The notes under the pieces were generated by a model, which had not been told where the DNA came from, did not search any database, and saw only the letters and a program-made list of their open reading frames with translations. Made by a program: the position numbers and the translations under genes. A DNA stretch of 54,532 bases, taken from the NCBI GenBank assembly GCA_903828255.1, contig CAIKLQ010000871.1:1-54532 (forward strand), given 5' to 3'. The DNA comes from an uncultured Verrucomicrobiota bacterium. Its GTDB lineage: Bacteria; Verrucomicrobiota; Verrucomicrobiia; Limisphaerales; JADLHS01. Numbering within the stretch: the first letter of the stretch is position 1; every line of letters starts with the position of its first letter. This document shows positions 27,902 to 37,083 of the stretch, in pieces.

Positions 27902-29248
27902 ATGGTCCAAACGACAAACAAACCAGCGGCGAAAGTCGCGGACGCGTATTCGGAAAAGTTCGCCCGCTTCGAGCGCGAGCCGCAACAGCCTGCGTGGATG
28001 CTCCCGTTCCGCCAAGCGGGCTTCGCGCGATTTGCGGAACTCGGCTTCCCGACCTTGCAGCACGAGGATTGGCGCTTCACCAACGTCGCCCCCATCGTAA
28101 AGCTGCCGTTCCGGCCCGCCTTTGAATCGGCCCCCGAGGCTGCGGCGGCAGAGACGTTCCAAAATTTTCCGTTTTCCAAGCTGCCCGGCACCCGGCTGGT
28201 GTTCGTCAACGGTCATTACACCGCGGCGCTTTCCAACATTGCGGCGTTGCCGGCGGGCGTGAAAGTGTCGAATGTCGCCGCCGTGCTGGCCGCGGAACCG
28301 GCGTTGCTCGAAAAGCATTTCACGCAGCCGGCGCCGGCCGGCGACAACGCGTTCACCGCGCTCAATCAAGCCTTCTTCCTCGATGGCGGATTCATTCACG
28401 TCCCGGCGGGCAAAGTGGTCGAAGAGCCGGTGCAGTTCATCTACATCTCGACTGCCAGCCAGAGTGGCGCGACGATTCAATCGCGCAACGTAATCATCGC
28501 GGAGGCGAACAGCCAGTTGACCGTCATCGAGAGCTACGTGACGGCGGGCGGCGCGGGTTACTTTACGAACGCCGTCACGGAACTCGTCGCCGGCGACAAC
28601 TCGACCATCGAGCTTTTGAAATTTCAAGACGAAGCGCCGGACGCGTTTCACATGGCGGCCCTCAAGGGCAAGTTCGGGCGCGCGAGCAATGTGCGCCTGC
28701 ACTCCTTCGCGCTGGGGGCCAAGCTTTCGCGGAACAGCATCCGCACCAACCTCGCGGGCGATGGTTTGGAGTGCATCCTCAACGGCCTCTACCTCACCCG
28801 CGGCGAGCAACTGGCCGATCATCACATGATCGTCGAGCATGCCCAGCCGCATTGCGCCAGCCACGAGTATTTCAACGGCATCCTCGACGATAAATCCAAG
28901 GGCGTCTTCCACGGTCGCATCCTCGTGCATCAAATCGCGCAAAAGACCGATGCCAAGCAGACGAACAAGAACCTGTTACTCTCCGACGACGCCACCGCGA
29001 ACACGAAACCGCAATTGGAAATCTACGCCGACGACGTGAAATGCACCCACGGCGCAACGATCGGGCAGTTGAATGGCGAATCCATTTTCTACCTGCGCTC
29101 CCGTGGCATCGGCCCGGAGACGGCGCGGCGCATGTTGATCCACGCCTTTGCCGGCGAAATCATTGAGCGCATCCAGCACGAAGTCGCGCGCGAAGAACTC
29201 AACAAACTCGTTTGGGATCGGTTGGAGGCTAATCCGCATTTGAAATGA
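27902..29248 (+). CDS. sufD: Fe-S cluster assembly protein SufD
   Basis: 448 residues from the ATG at 27902; the frame runs 55 codons further upstream but that part is not protein-like. The start fits the SufD opening, with PTLQHEDWRFTNVAPI near residue 50 (the E.WR.T motif). The C-terminal SufBD core follows: CASHEYFNGILDDKSKGVFH, GRILVHQIAQKTDAKQTNKN, ADDVKCTHGATIGQLNGESI, FYLRSRGIG. SufD joins SufB and SufC as the scaffold complex. sufB, sufC and sufS are not in this window. The next gene is sufU. Confidence 0.94.
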   Translation: MVQTTNKPAAKVADAYSEKFARFEREPQQPAWMLPFRQAGFARFAELGFPTLQHEDWRFTNVAPIVKLPFRPAFESAPEAAAAETFQNFPFSKLPGTRLVFVNGHYTAALSNIAALPAGVKVSNVAAVLAAEPALLEKHFTQPAPAGDNAFTALNQAFFLDGGFIHVPAGKVVEEPVQFIYISTASQSGATIQSRNVIIAEANSQLTVIESYVTAGGAGYFTNAVTELVAGDNSTIELLKFQDEAPDAFHMAALKGKFGRASNVRLHSFALGAKLSRNSIRTNLAGDGLECILNGLYLTRGEQLADHHMIVEHAQPHCASHEYFNGILDDKSKGVFHGRILVHQIAQKTDAKQTNKNLLLSDDATANTKPQLEIYADDVKCTHGATIGQLNGESIFYLRSRGIGPETARRMLIHAFAGEIIERIQHEVAREELNKLVWDRLEANPHLK

Positions 29249-29250
29249 AA

Positions 29251-29307
29251 GATCCCAATACCCAAACGGCCGCCGGGGCGATCAGGGGCATTGGGGTATT
29301 TGGATCC
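29251..29307. repeat. GATCCCAATACCCAA inverted repeat before sufU
   Basis: The left arm (29251-29266) and the right arm TTGGGGTATTTGGATCC (29291-29307) pair at about 14 of 17 positions. It sits in the 76-base sufD-sufU gap. Confidence 0.55.
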
Positions 29308-29324
29308 TTGGGCATTTTCCCTCT

Positions 29325-29780
29325 ATGTTTGAAGACCTAAACGATCTCTATCAGCAGGTCATACTGGACCACTGCAAGAAGCCGCGGAATTTCCACGAAC
29401 TGCCGGCGGCGACTTGTTCGGCGCAAGGGTTCAACCCGCTCTGCGGCGATCAACTCAAGCTCTTCCTCGCCATGGAAGGCGACACCATCAAGGACATCAG
29501 CTTCACTGGCTCGGGTTGCTGCATCTCGAAAGCCTCGGCGTCCTTGCTTACGGAATTTGCGAAGGGCAAGACCAAGCCCGACGTGGAAAAGATGTTTGCC
29601 GAAGTTCACGACATGGTGATGACCGGGAAGTACGCTGGCGACGTGGGCAAACTGGCGGTGTTCGCGGGCGTCCACAAATATCCGGCGCGGGTCAAATGCG
29701 CCATCCTCGCTTGGCACGCCGTCATCGCCGCGCTGAAAGGCGATGCTGCACCAGTGACGACCGAGTCTGCGGAGATTTGA
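29325..29780 (+). CDS. sufU: SufU-type Fe-S assembly/zinc-dependent sulfurtransferase
   Basis: 151 residues of the IscU/NifU_N fold. The ligand residues of SufU are present: Cys40 with Asp42 (NPLCGD), Cys65-Cys66 (GSGCCISKAS) and Cys125 (RVKCAILAWHA). The insertion of about 20 residues before the last Cys (FAEVHDMVMTGKYAGDVGKL) separates SufU from IscU. SufU accepts sulfur from SufS for SufBCD. The pairing with sufD in one direction supports a SUF operon whose other genes lie elsewhere. Confidence 0.93.
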   Translation: MFEDLNDLYQQVILDHCKKPRNFHELPAATCSAQGFNPLCGDQLKLFLAMEGDTIKDISFTGSGCCISKASASLLTEFAKGKTKPDVEKMFAEVHDMVMTGKYAGDVGKLAVFAGVHKYPARVKCAILAWHAVIAALKGDAAPVTTESAEI

Positions 29781-29898
29781 GCTGCCGCGGGCTTTCGGAG
29801 CAAGGCTCCTTTGAGTCCGGAGCGCGGCGCGGTGTGTGACCGGGCGTCCTTCAGGTTGAGGCTTGAAAGCCGAAGCCGCACTCGCCATGTTCGCCGGC

Positions 29899-32733
29899 AT
29901 GAAAACGTCGCTCTCCAACTCACGTTGCTTCACGTTCCTTGGCCGGTGCGCCTTCACGGTCCTGGTCATCGCCGCGTTGCTGCTCCCGGTTTCCACCCGC
30001 GCCGCTGATATGCCGCCGCCGCGCAAGGTCGCCACGGTGGAAGGCATCACGGAATATCAGTTCGCCAACGGCCTGCGTGCGTTGCTCTTTCCCGATCACT
30101 CGCAGTCAAAATTGACGGTGAATCTGACCGTGCTCGTCGGCTCGCGCCACGAGGGTTACGGCGAGACGGGCATGGCGCATTTGCTCGAACACATGGTCTT
30201 CAAGGGCACGCCGGATCATCCGAACGTGCCCAAGGCGCTCCAGGATCACGGCGCGCAGTTCAACGGCAGCACGTCCGTGGACCGGGTGAATTACTATGAG
30301 ACGCTCGCGGCTTCCGACGAGAATCTGGAGTTCGCCATCGCGCTGGAGGCGGATCGCCTGATGAACAGCTTCATCAAGAAGTCGGATCTGGAGTCGGAAA
30401 TGACCGTCGTGCGCAACGAATTTGAGCGCGGCGAAAACTCTCCGGCGCGCGTGCTCTCGCAACGCATCGAATCCGCCGCCTATGAGTGGCACAATTACGG
30501 CAAATCCACCATCGGCAACCGCAGCGACATCGAGCGCGTGCCGATCGAGAATCTCCAGGCGTTCTACAAAAAGTTCTATCAGCCGGACAACGTCGTGTTG
30601 ATCGTGGCCGGCAAGTTCGAGGAAACCAACGCGCTGACGATGGTGAGCAAACATTTCGGCAGCATCCCCCATCCGGCCCGCAAACTGGACCCGACCTGGA
30701 CCGAAGAGCCGGCGCAGGATGGCGAGCGCCTCGTGACGTTGCGGCGCGTCGGCGACGTCAGCGCGGTGGGCGTGGCGTATCACATCCCCGCCGGCCCGCA
30801 TGAGGAAAACGCCGCCCTGCAAGTGCTGGCGAACATTCTCAGCACGCGGCCCTCGGGTCGGCTCTACAAGGTGCTGGTCGAAACCAAGAAAGCCTCCAGC
30901 GCTTCCGCCTCCGCCGGGCGGGAGCACGATCCGGGTTTGTTCAGCCTCGACGTGGAAGTGCCGAAGGACAATTCGCTCGACGAAGCGCGCGACCTCCTGA
31001 TTACGACCGCGGAAGACATCGGCTCAAAAGGCGTGACCGCCGAGGAAGTGAACCGCGCAAAGCAGCAAATCCTGAAGGCCCGTGAGCGGGCGGCAATGGA
31101 CACGGCCCAGATCGGCGTGGCGCTCAGCGAGTGGGCGGCGCAAGGCGATTGGCGGCTTTATTTCCTCTATCGCGACCGCATCGAGCAGGTGACGCCGGAG
31201 TTGGTCCAGGCGGCGGCGAAGTATTTGCGTCGCAACAACCGCACGGTGGGCCTGTTCATTCCGACCGACAAACCCGAGCGCGTCGAAGTGCCGCCCACGC
31301 CCGACGTGGCGGTGTTGGCGGCGACGTATCAGGGTCGCGCCGCGTTGGCCGAGGGTGAAGCCTTTGATTCCTCGCCCGACAAGATCGAGGCCCGTGTCGA
31401 ACGCAAAGAATTGCCCGAAGGCATCAAGGTGACGCTGCTGCCGAAAAAATCGCGCGGTGAGGAGGTGAACCTTTCGCTCACGCTCCGTTACGGCGACGAG
31501 AATAATTTGAAGGGCCTCGAGCCCGCCGCCGGTTTTCTCTCCGGCCTGATGCTGCGCGGCACGAAGAAACTTTCCCACCAGGAATTCCGCGATGAATTGG
31601 ATCGGCTGGGCGCGACGCTCGGCGCGGGCGGCGGTGGCGGTCGACGGGGCGGCGGACGACGCGGTGGGGGCGGTGGGGGCGGCGGGTTGGGCTCGGTGGG
31701 TTTCTCGATTGAGGCCAAGCGCGACACGCTCCCCGCCGTGCTCGAATTATTGCGGCAGGTGCTGCGCGAACCCTTGCTCCCGGTGGACGAGTTCGAGGTG
31801 ATGAAGCGCGAACGCCTCGCGATGATCGAGCAGATGAAGACCGAGCCCGCCATGCTTGCGCCCCGGCAATTGTCGCGGCAACTCAACCCGTATCCGAAGG
31901 ACGACATCCGCTACGAACCGACCGTCGAGGAATCCATCGAGCGCACGAAAGCGGTGACTTACGAGCAGGTCGTGCAGCTTCACCACGAGTATCTCGGTTC
32001 ACAGTCGGGGGAACTAACCATCGTCGGCGATTTCGACGCGGACAAATGCCTCCCGATTCTCAAAGACACCTTTGCCGGTTGGAAAGCCGCGAAGCCGTAC
32101 GCCCGCATCGGGTCGCCGATCAAGACCGAAGTGCCGGGATCACAGCACTCGATCAACACGCCCGACAAGGCGAACGCGACATACACCGCGGGCCTGTTGT
32201 TCCCGTTGCGCGATGACGACGCGGACTACGCCGCGCTGGTGATGGGCAATTACATCCTGGGCAGCGGTACGTTATCGTCGCGGCTCGGCACGCGCGTGCG
32301 GCAGAAGGAGGGATTGTCTTACGGCATCACGTCGAGCTTGAGCGTCTCGTCGCAGGACCCGCGCGCGAGTTTCACGATTTCCGCCATCGTCGCGCCGCAA
32401 AATCTTCCGCGCCTCCAAACCTGTGCGATGGAGGAACTGGACCGGCTCTTGAAGGACGGCGTGACACCTGACGAACTGGACAAGGCGCGCGAAGGCTACT
32501 TGCAAGCGATGAAGGTCGGCCGATCGAGCGATGCCGCGCTGACCGGTTCGCTCGGCAACCTGCGGCATCTTGATCGCACGATGCAATGGCAGGCGGACTT
32601 CGAAAAGAAAATCAGCGCGCTCACGCCGGAGCAGATTGGCACCGCGCTGAAGCGCCACATTGACCCCAAGAAACTGGTGACGGTGGGCGCGGGCGATTTC
32701 GGTGACGAAAAGAAACCGGCAACGATCCAGTAA
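29899..32733 (+). CDS. M16-family zinc metallopeptidase, full-length double-domain
   Basis: 944 residues using the ATG at 29899, which gives a signal peptide (CAFTVLVIAALLLPVSTRAA). The inverted zinc motif is H94LLEH98 in MAHLLEHMVFKGTPDHPN, with the third ligand Glu in the downstream NLEFAIALEADRL. The first half is the active peptidase pair of domains. The second half (about 500 onward) is the inactive M16_C half. At about residues 575-597 a Gly/Arg-rich loop (GGGGGRRGGGRRGGGG) interrupts it. The exported location suggests degradation of peptides outside the cytoplasm. Confidence 0.93.
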   Translation: MKTSLSNSRCFTFLGRCAFTVLVIAALLLPVSTRAADMPPPRKVATVEGITEYQFANGLRALLFPDHSQSKLTVNLTVLVGSRHEGYGETGMAHLLEHMVFKGTPDHPNVPKALQDHGAQFNGSTSVDRVNYYETLAASDENLEFAIALEADRLMNSFIKKSDLESEMTVVRNEFERGENSPARVLSQRIESAAYEWHNYGKSTIGNRSDIERVPIENLQAFYKKFYQPDNVVLIVAGKFEETNALTMVSKHFGSIPHPARKLDPTWTEEPAQDGERLVTLRRVGDVSAVGVAYHIPAGPHEENAALQVLANILSTRPSGRLYKVLVETKKASSASASAGREHDPGLFSLDVEVPKDNSLDEARDLLITTAEDIGSKGVTAEEVNRAKQQILKARERAAMDTAQIGVALSEWAAQGDWRLYFLYRDRIEQVTPELVQAAAKYLRRNNRTVGLFIPTDKPERVEVPPTPDVAVLAATYQGRAALAEGEAFDSSPDKIEARVERKELPEGIKVTLLPKKSRGEEVNLSLTLRYGDENNLKGLEPAAGFLSGLMLRGTKKLSHQEFRDELDRLGATLGAGGGGGRRGGGRRGGGGGGGGLGSVGFSIEAKRDTLPAVLELLRQVLREPLLPVDEFEVMKRERLAMIEQMKTEPAMLAPRQLSRQLNPYPKDDIRYEPTVEESIERTKAVTYEQVVQLHHEYLGSQSGELTIVGDFDADKCLPILKDTFAGWKAAKPYARIGSPIKTEVPGSQHSINTPDKANATYTAGLLFPLRDDDADYAALVMGNYILGSGTLSSRLGTRVRQKEGLSYGITSSLSVSSQDPRASFTISAIVAPQNLPRLQTCAMEELDRLLKDGVTPDELDKAREGYLQAMKVGRSSDAALTGSLGNLRHLDRTMQWQADFEKKISALTPEQIGTALKRHIDPKKLVTVGAGDFGDEKKPATIQ

Positions 32734-32994
32734 CGGTCGGCGCCGGACCGGTCTTCACTGCAAGTCTTTTTGAAATTTTAGGCGGTGGCAATTCATACGC
32801 CCGCTTCGGTTTCAATTCCTTCCAGTGCAAATTCCTGTTTCCTCGCCGCCTGGCCTTCAAATTGGGTCCGCTGGCGCAATCCCACTAGCGCGGCCACCGC
32901 AGCAAATAGGCCGACACTTGAGCACCAGGGGAATTCAAACTTCGGGGGAGCGCTATTTCCACCATTGCCAGTTCTGCCGGCGAAAACCGGTCTG

Positions 32995-33026
32995 CAACCT
33001 TTCGGCGCATATACGACGAAAGGTTG
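32995..33026. repeat. 32-base palindrome, copy 1
   Basis: CAACCTTTCGGCGCATATAC followed by GACGAAAGGTTG is a palindrome with two mismatched pairs. It is 30 of 32 identical, in reverse orientation, to the copy at 36317-36348. It lies at the front of the ISAs1-like transposase relic. Confidence 0.75.
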
Positions 33027-33039
33027 TCTGGTCACCCCG

Positions 33040-33856
33040 GCAGTTCACCGCAGGCCGAGCGTGGCGGAGTTCTTTCACCGCCGCGTCCCCGCCTGGCAAG
33101 CGAAACGGACGCCGGCTGGCTACAAGCTCCATCTTGTCGTCCGTGACGAGGAAAACTCGCCGCCCCAGATTTTCCGTCTGTGTCCGACCCAAGACCGGCT
33201 GGTAATCGGGGATGGCAAAGCCCTGCGGTACGCGCACGTCGAACTGGTCAGCGCCGTCAACGGGGCGGGTCGCTGGCTGGACCCCGTGACCGTGCCCGAG
33301 CCGAGCAACGAAATTCCCGCCGCGCGCGAACTCCCGGGGCGGGTGGACCTCTGTGGCAAGACAGTAATGGCCGACGCCCGGCACACCCAACCGGAGACGA
33401 TGCAACAAATCATCTTCGCCGGCGGAGGCGGTTACGTGCTGACCGTCAAAGCGAACTAGAAAGAACTGGGGCACTTGCTGGCGACGCTCTTGGCTCCCGG
33501 GGATTCTTCCCCTCGGCCTACGGCGCAGACCCGGGCGCTGACGCGGGAACGAAATCGGAGCCGCCGGGAGATTCGGCCGGCTGGCATGTCAGGAGGTCAT
33601 CCCGGAACGGGTCGGTTTTCCCAGTCCCCGGCTGATCGCCCGGCGGCGCCAACCTCATGCGGCGTTGGGGCTGGGGATGTTTCGCCGGCTGGTGGTCAGG
33701 GTGGCGCAAACGGCAATTGCCGAAGTGCAGACGCAAAGGCCGCGCTGGACCGTGCGGCGTTATCAGCAACGCTTTGCCCATAGTGACGGCGACCCCGCAC
33801 GCCTTCACGCGCTGGGGTTCGTCAAATCCCTGAGCGCGGGGCGCTTACTCCAATGA
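33040..33856 (+). pseudogene. ISAs1-family-like transposase, frameshifted relic
   Basis: Several frames together give an ISAs1-type DDE transposase. First comes RRPSVAEFFHR (N-terminal), then VIGDGKALRYAH (first Asp), ELVSAVNGAGRWLDP, PSNEIPAARELPGRVDLCGK then TVMADARHTQPETMQQIIFA (second Asp) and GGGYVLTVKAN. A stop at 33457-33459 ends this frame. Downstream, other frames give a basic-Glu region (REIRPAG), VIPERVGFPSPRLIARRR and then LGLGMFRRLVVRVAQTAIAE and RWTVRRYQQRFAHSDGDPAR to a stop at 33856. Frameshifts and stops make it inactive. An open frame starts at 32785 but its first 70 residues do not match the family. No clear terminal repeats were found. Confidence 0.7.
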
Positions 33857-33954
33857 AAGAATGCGTCCTCCGCCGTCGGCCTTGGGCACTTTGCTTGATT
33901 TACAATCGCGGCTGCTTGGCTAAACTTGACCCACACTCAGACAACTACAGAACA

Positions 33955-36216
33955 ATGAAAACCAATTCGACACACGCGTGGAAATTTTTCCGCGTCGGCG
34001 GCGTGGACCAGGTCACGTTCCGCAACGGAGCCGACATCGCCAACCTTGATCAGTTGGACCAAAAGCTTTGGATGACCCTCGCCATGCCGACACGCGGCGT
34101 AGAGTTCGATGCGCGCACGGCCGACTTGATTGACCTCGACAGGGACGGGCGGATCCGGCCGCCGGAGGTGATCGCGGCGGTAAAGTGGGCCGAAACCGCG
34201 TTCAAGGATTTGGGCGATCTCCTGAAGAGCAGCGATTCGGTGGCGCTTGCTGCGATCAAGGATCCGAACATCCTAGCCGGCGCCAACCGCATCCTGGCGA
34301 TCCTCAAGAAACCTGCCGCGACAGCCATTACGCTCGCCGATGTTGCGGACGCCACCAAGAATCTGGTGGAAACCCGCTTTAACGGCGATGGCGTCATCAT
34401 CCCGGAGACGGCGGAAGATCCCGCAATCAAGAAAATCATCGAAGACATTATCGCCGTTCTCGGCGCCGTGGTGGATCGCAGCGGCAAGCCCGGGCTGAAC
34501 CAGGCCAAGCTCGATCAGTTTTTCACCGAACTTCAGACACTGGCGGATTGGGCGGTCAAGGGCGAGGCGGATGCCGCGCTCACGCCGCTCGGCCTCGAAG
34601 GCACGGTGGCGGCGGCGGCGGCGGTGCGCGCGGTGAAAGCGAAAGTGGACGACTATTTCGCGCGTTGCCGGCTCGCGGCCTACGACCCGCGGGCTTTGGT
34701 GGCGTTGAACCGGGAGGAAAAAGAATATCTCGCGGTCACGGTGAAGGATCTTTCGCTCACCGCCCAAGAACTCGCCGGCTTTCCGCTGGCCACGATTGCG
34801 GCGGGCAAGGCGCTCCCGCTTTCCGGCCCGGTGAATCCCGCGTGGGCCGGCGCGCTCACCGCGCTAAACAGCGCCGCGATCACGCCGCTGCTGGGCGCGG
34901 GCCTGACTAATCTGACCGAGTCCGACTGGACCACGCTGACCGCCAAGTTGGGCGCGTTTGAATGCTGGTCCGCGGGCAAACCGGCGACGGCCGTCGAGAA
35001 ACTGGGGTTGCCCCGGTTGCGCGAACTCGTCAAGTCCGGCGCAAAGGATAAAATCGCCGCGTTGATCAAGCAGGACGCCGCGCTCGAAGGCGAGTTCAGC
35101 CAGTTTGCCTCGGTGGAAAAACTGGTGCGTTTCCAAAAAGACCTTTACGAGTTGCTCACCAACTTCGTCAACTTCGCCGATTTCTATGGCCGCACCTGGG
35201 CGGTTTTCCAATCCGGCACGCTCTATTTGGACAACCGGAGTTGCAACCTGTGCATCGAAGTCGGTGACGGGGGCAAGCACGGCGCGCTGGCGCACCTCTC
35301 CGGCGCGTATCTGGCCTACTGCGATCTGTCACGGCCCGGCGGCGCGAAGCGGCAGGTGGTCGCGGTGTTCACCGACGGCGATTCGGACAACCTGATCGTC
35401 GGACGCAACGGCGTCTTTTACGACCGGAAAGGCCAGGATTGGGACGCGACCATCACGAAGATCGTGGCGAATTCCATCAGCATTCGCGAAGCGTTCTGGT
35501 CGCCCTACAAGAAACTGGTGCGGATGATCGAGGACCAGATCGCCAAGCGCGCGGCGGCGGCGGACGCAGCCGCGCACCAACAACTCGCGACGACGGCGCA
35601 GACCGCCGTCAACGCCGACAAGGCCAAACCCGAACCGCCCAAGAAGATTGATACGGGCACGCTGGCCGCCATCGGCTTGGTGTTGACCACCTTGCTCGGC
35701 GCGTTAGGCACGATCTTCGCGGCGATCTTGAAGCTGCCGACGTGGCAAATTCCGCTCGTGATGGTGGGCATCGTGCTCGGCATTTCCCTGCCCTCGATGT
35801 TTCTGGCCTACATGAAACTGCGCAAACGCAATCTCGGCCCGATCCTCGACGCCAACGGCTGGGCTATAAACAACGTCGCCAAGATGAACATTCCGTTCGG
35901 CGAGTCCCTCACCGACCTTCCGGAATTGCCGGCCGGTTCGGAGCGTTCCCTGGAAGACCCGTTTGCCGACAAAAAACGTCCGTGGGGGCTTTACATCTTT
36001 GTTGCCGCAGTGCTGGGCCTCTTCGTTCTGATCTTCGCGTGGTTTAATGGCAGCTTGGACGACAACTTGCCCAAGGGCCTCAAACACGACACCTATTTCG
36101 AGCACGAAACTTGGTTCGGGAAAAAACCAATTGATCCGGTCGCGTCGTTGATCCCGGCAGAAAACGCGGCTGGAGCTGCCCCACGGGCGGCCACCAATGC
36201 GCCGCCGACCAAATGA
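33955..36216 (+). CDS. Large membrane protein with an EF-hand-like loop
   Basis: 753 residues from the ATG at 33955. Near residue 60 the loop DLDRDGRIRPPE has the spacing of a calcium-binding EF-hand. The middle 450 residues are a soluble Ala-rich helical region of unknown fold. The C-terminal part has two hydrophobic segments close together (AAIGLVLTTLLGALGTIFAA, IPLVMVGIVLGISLPSMFLA) and one near the end (LYIFVAAVLGLFVLIFAWF). It is flanked by the transposase relic and a 32-base palindrome. I do not recognise a named family, and the role is unknown. Confidence 0.7.
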   Translation: MKTNSTHAWKFFRVGGVDQVTFRNGADIANLDQLDQKLWMTLAMPTRGVEFDARTADLIDLDRDGRIRPPEVIAAVKWAETAFKDLGDLLKSSDSVALAAIKDPNILAGANRILAILKKPAATAITLADVADATKNLVETRFNGDGVIIPETAEDPAIKKIIEDIIAVLGAVVDRSGKPGLNQAKLDQFFTELQTLADWAVKGEADAALTPLGLEGTVAAAAAVRAVKAKVDDYFARCRLAAYDPRALVALNREEKEYLAVTVKDLSLTAQELAGFPLATIAAGKALPLSGPVNPAWAGALTALNSAAITPLLGAGLTNLTESDWTTLTAKLGAFECWSAGKPATAVEKLGLPRLRELVKSGAKDKIAALIKQDAALEGEFSQFASVEKLVRFQKDLYELLTNFVNFADFYGRTWAVFQSGTLYLDNRSCNLCIEVGDGGKHGALAHLSGAYLAYCDLSRPGGAKRQVVAVFTDGDSDNLIVGRNGVFYDRKGQDWDATITKIVANSISIREAFWSPYKKLVRMIEDQIAKRAAAADAAAHQQLATTAQTAVNADKAKPEPPKKIDTGTLAAIGLVLTTLLGALGTIFAAILKLPTWQIPLVMVGIVLGISLPSMFLAYMKLRKRNLGPILDANGWAINNVAKMNIPFGESLTDLPELPAGSERSLEDPFADKKRPWGLYIFVAAVLGLFVLIFAWFNGSLDDNLPKGLKHDTYFEHETWFGKKPIDPVASLIPAENAAGAAPRAATNAPPTK

Positions 36217-36316
36217 GCGACCTTCGCTCGTGCAACCAAGCCCGGGGCTGGAATCGTGGAGGAGAAATCTCCGCCGCCTCGAACTTCCCGCCCCCCACCC
36301 CAACTGACCGGCCGTA

Positions 36317-36348
36317 CAACCTTTTGTCGTATATGCGACGAAAGGTTG
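36317..36348. repeat. 32-base palindrome, copy 2
   Basis: CAACCTTTTGTCGTATATGC followed by GACGAAAGGTTG. It is 30 of 32 identical to the reverse complement of the copy at 32995. It sits in the 212-base gap upstream of nth. The rest of that gap holds no gene. Confidence 0.75.
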
Positions 36349-36428
36349 CCACGTTTCGGTGACGTGGTTTACGGGGGACTCAACCCGCTGGCTTGCTGCG
36401 GTGAACCCCGGTGCTAGACTTTGCCACG

Positions 36429-37082
36429 ATGATTCGCGAATCCCCCGCCGCCAAGGCCGCGCGCACGAAGGAAATCCTCGCCGGGTTGCGCACAGCGTAC
36501 CCTGACGCGCATTGCGAACTGAACTTTTCCAATCCCCTCGAACTGCTCATCGCCACGATTCTCTCCGCGCAATGCACCGACAAGCGCGTGAACCTCGTCA
36601 CGGCGGAATTGTTCAAGAAGTATCGGAACGCGGTGGATTTCGCGAACGCCGATCTCGTCGCGCTGGAACAGGACATCAAATCCACGGGATTCTTCCGCAA
36701 CAAGGCGAAGAACATCAAAGCCTGCTGCGCCGCGCTCGTGGAAAAGTACGGCGGCGAAGTCCCGCGCACGATGGCGGAACTCACGGCGCTTGGCGGCGTC
36801 GGACGTAAGACGGCGAATGTCGTCCTCGGCAACGCCTTCGGCCTGAACATTGGCGTCGTAGTGGACACCCATGTCGCGCGCTTGTCGCAGCGGCTCGAAT
36901 TGACCAAACAGAAAGATCCGGAGAAGATCGAACAGGACCTGGGGTCACTGGTGCCGCGCGCGCAGTGGACGCTCTTCAGCCACTGGCTGATCTGGCATGG
37001 CCGCCGGCGCTGCGCCGCGCGCAAGCCGGATTGTGCGGGGTGTGAGATTGCGAAACTGTGTCCGGCGGCGGGAAAAGTTTGA
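36429..37082 (+). CDS. nth: Endonuclease III (DNA glycosylase/AP lyase)
   Basis: 217 residues. It removes oxidised pyrimidines and nicks the abasic site. The helix-hairpin-helix with the catalytic Lys is LGGVGRKTANVVLGNAFG, and the catalytic Asp is in VVVDTHVARLSQRL. The C-terminal 4Fe-4S loop is C-x6-C-x2-C-x5-C (CAARKPDCAGCEIAKLC). The start is taken at 36429; an in-frame ATG at 36411 adds six residues. The next gene starts two bases after the stop, so the two are probably co-transcribed. Confidence 0.95.
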   Translation: MIRESPAAKAARTKEILAGLRTAYPDAHCELNFSNPLELLIATILSAQCTDKRVNLVTAELFKKYRNAVDFANADLVALEQDIKSTGFFRNKAKNIKACCAALVEKYGGEVPRTMAELTALGGVGRKTANVVLGNAFGLNIGVVVDTHVARLSQRLELTKQKDPEKIEQDLGSLVPRAQWTLFSHWLIWHGRRRCAARKPDCAGCEIAKLCPAAGKV

Positions 37083-37083
37083 G

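Noticed and set aside
32785-33039. N-terminal extension of the ISAs1-like transposase from 32785
   Set aside because: These residues do not resemble the family's N-terminus and include the palindrome; probably non-coding.
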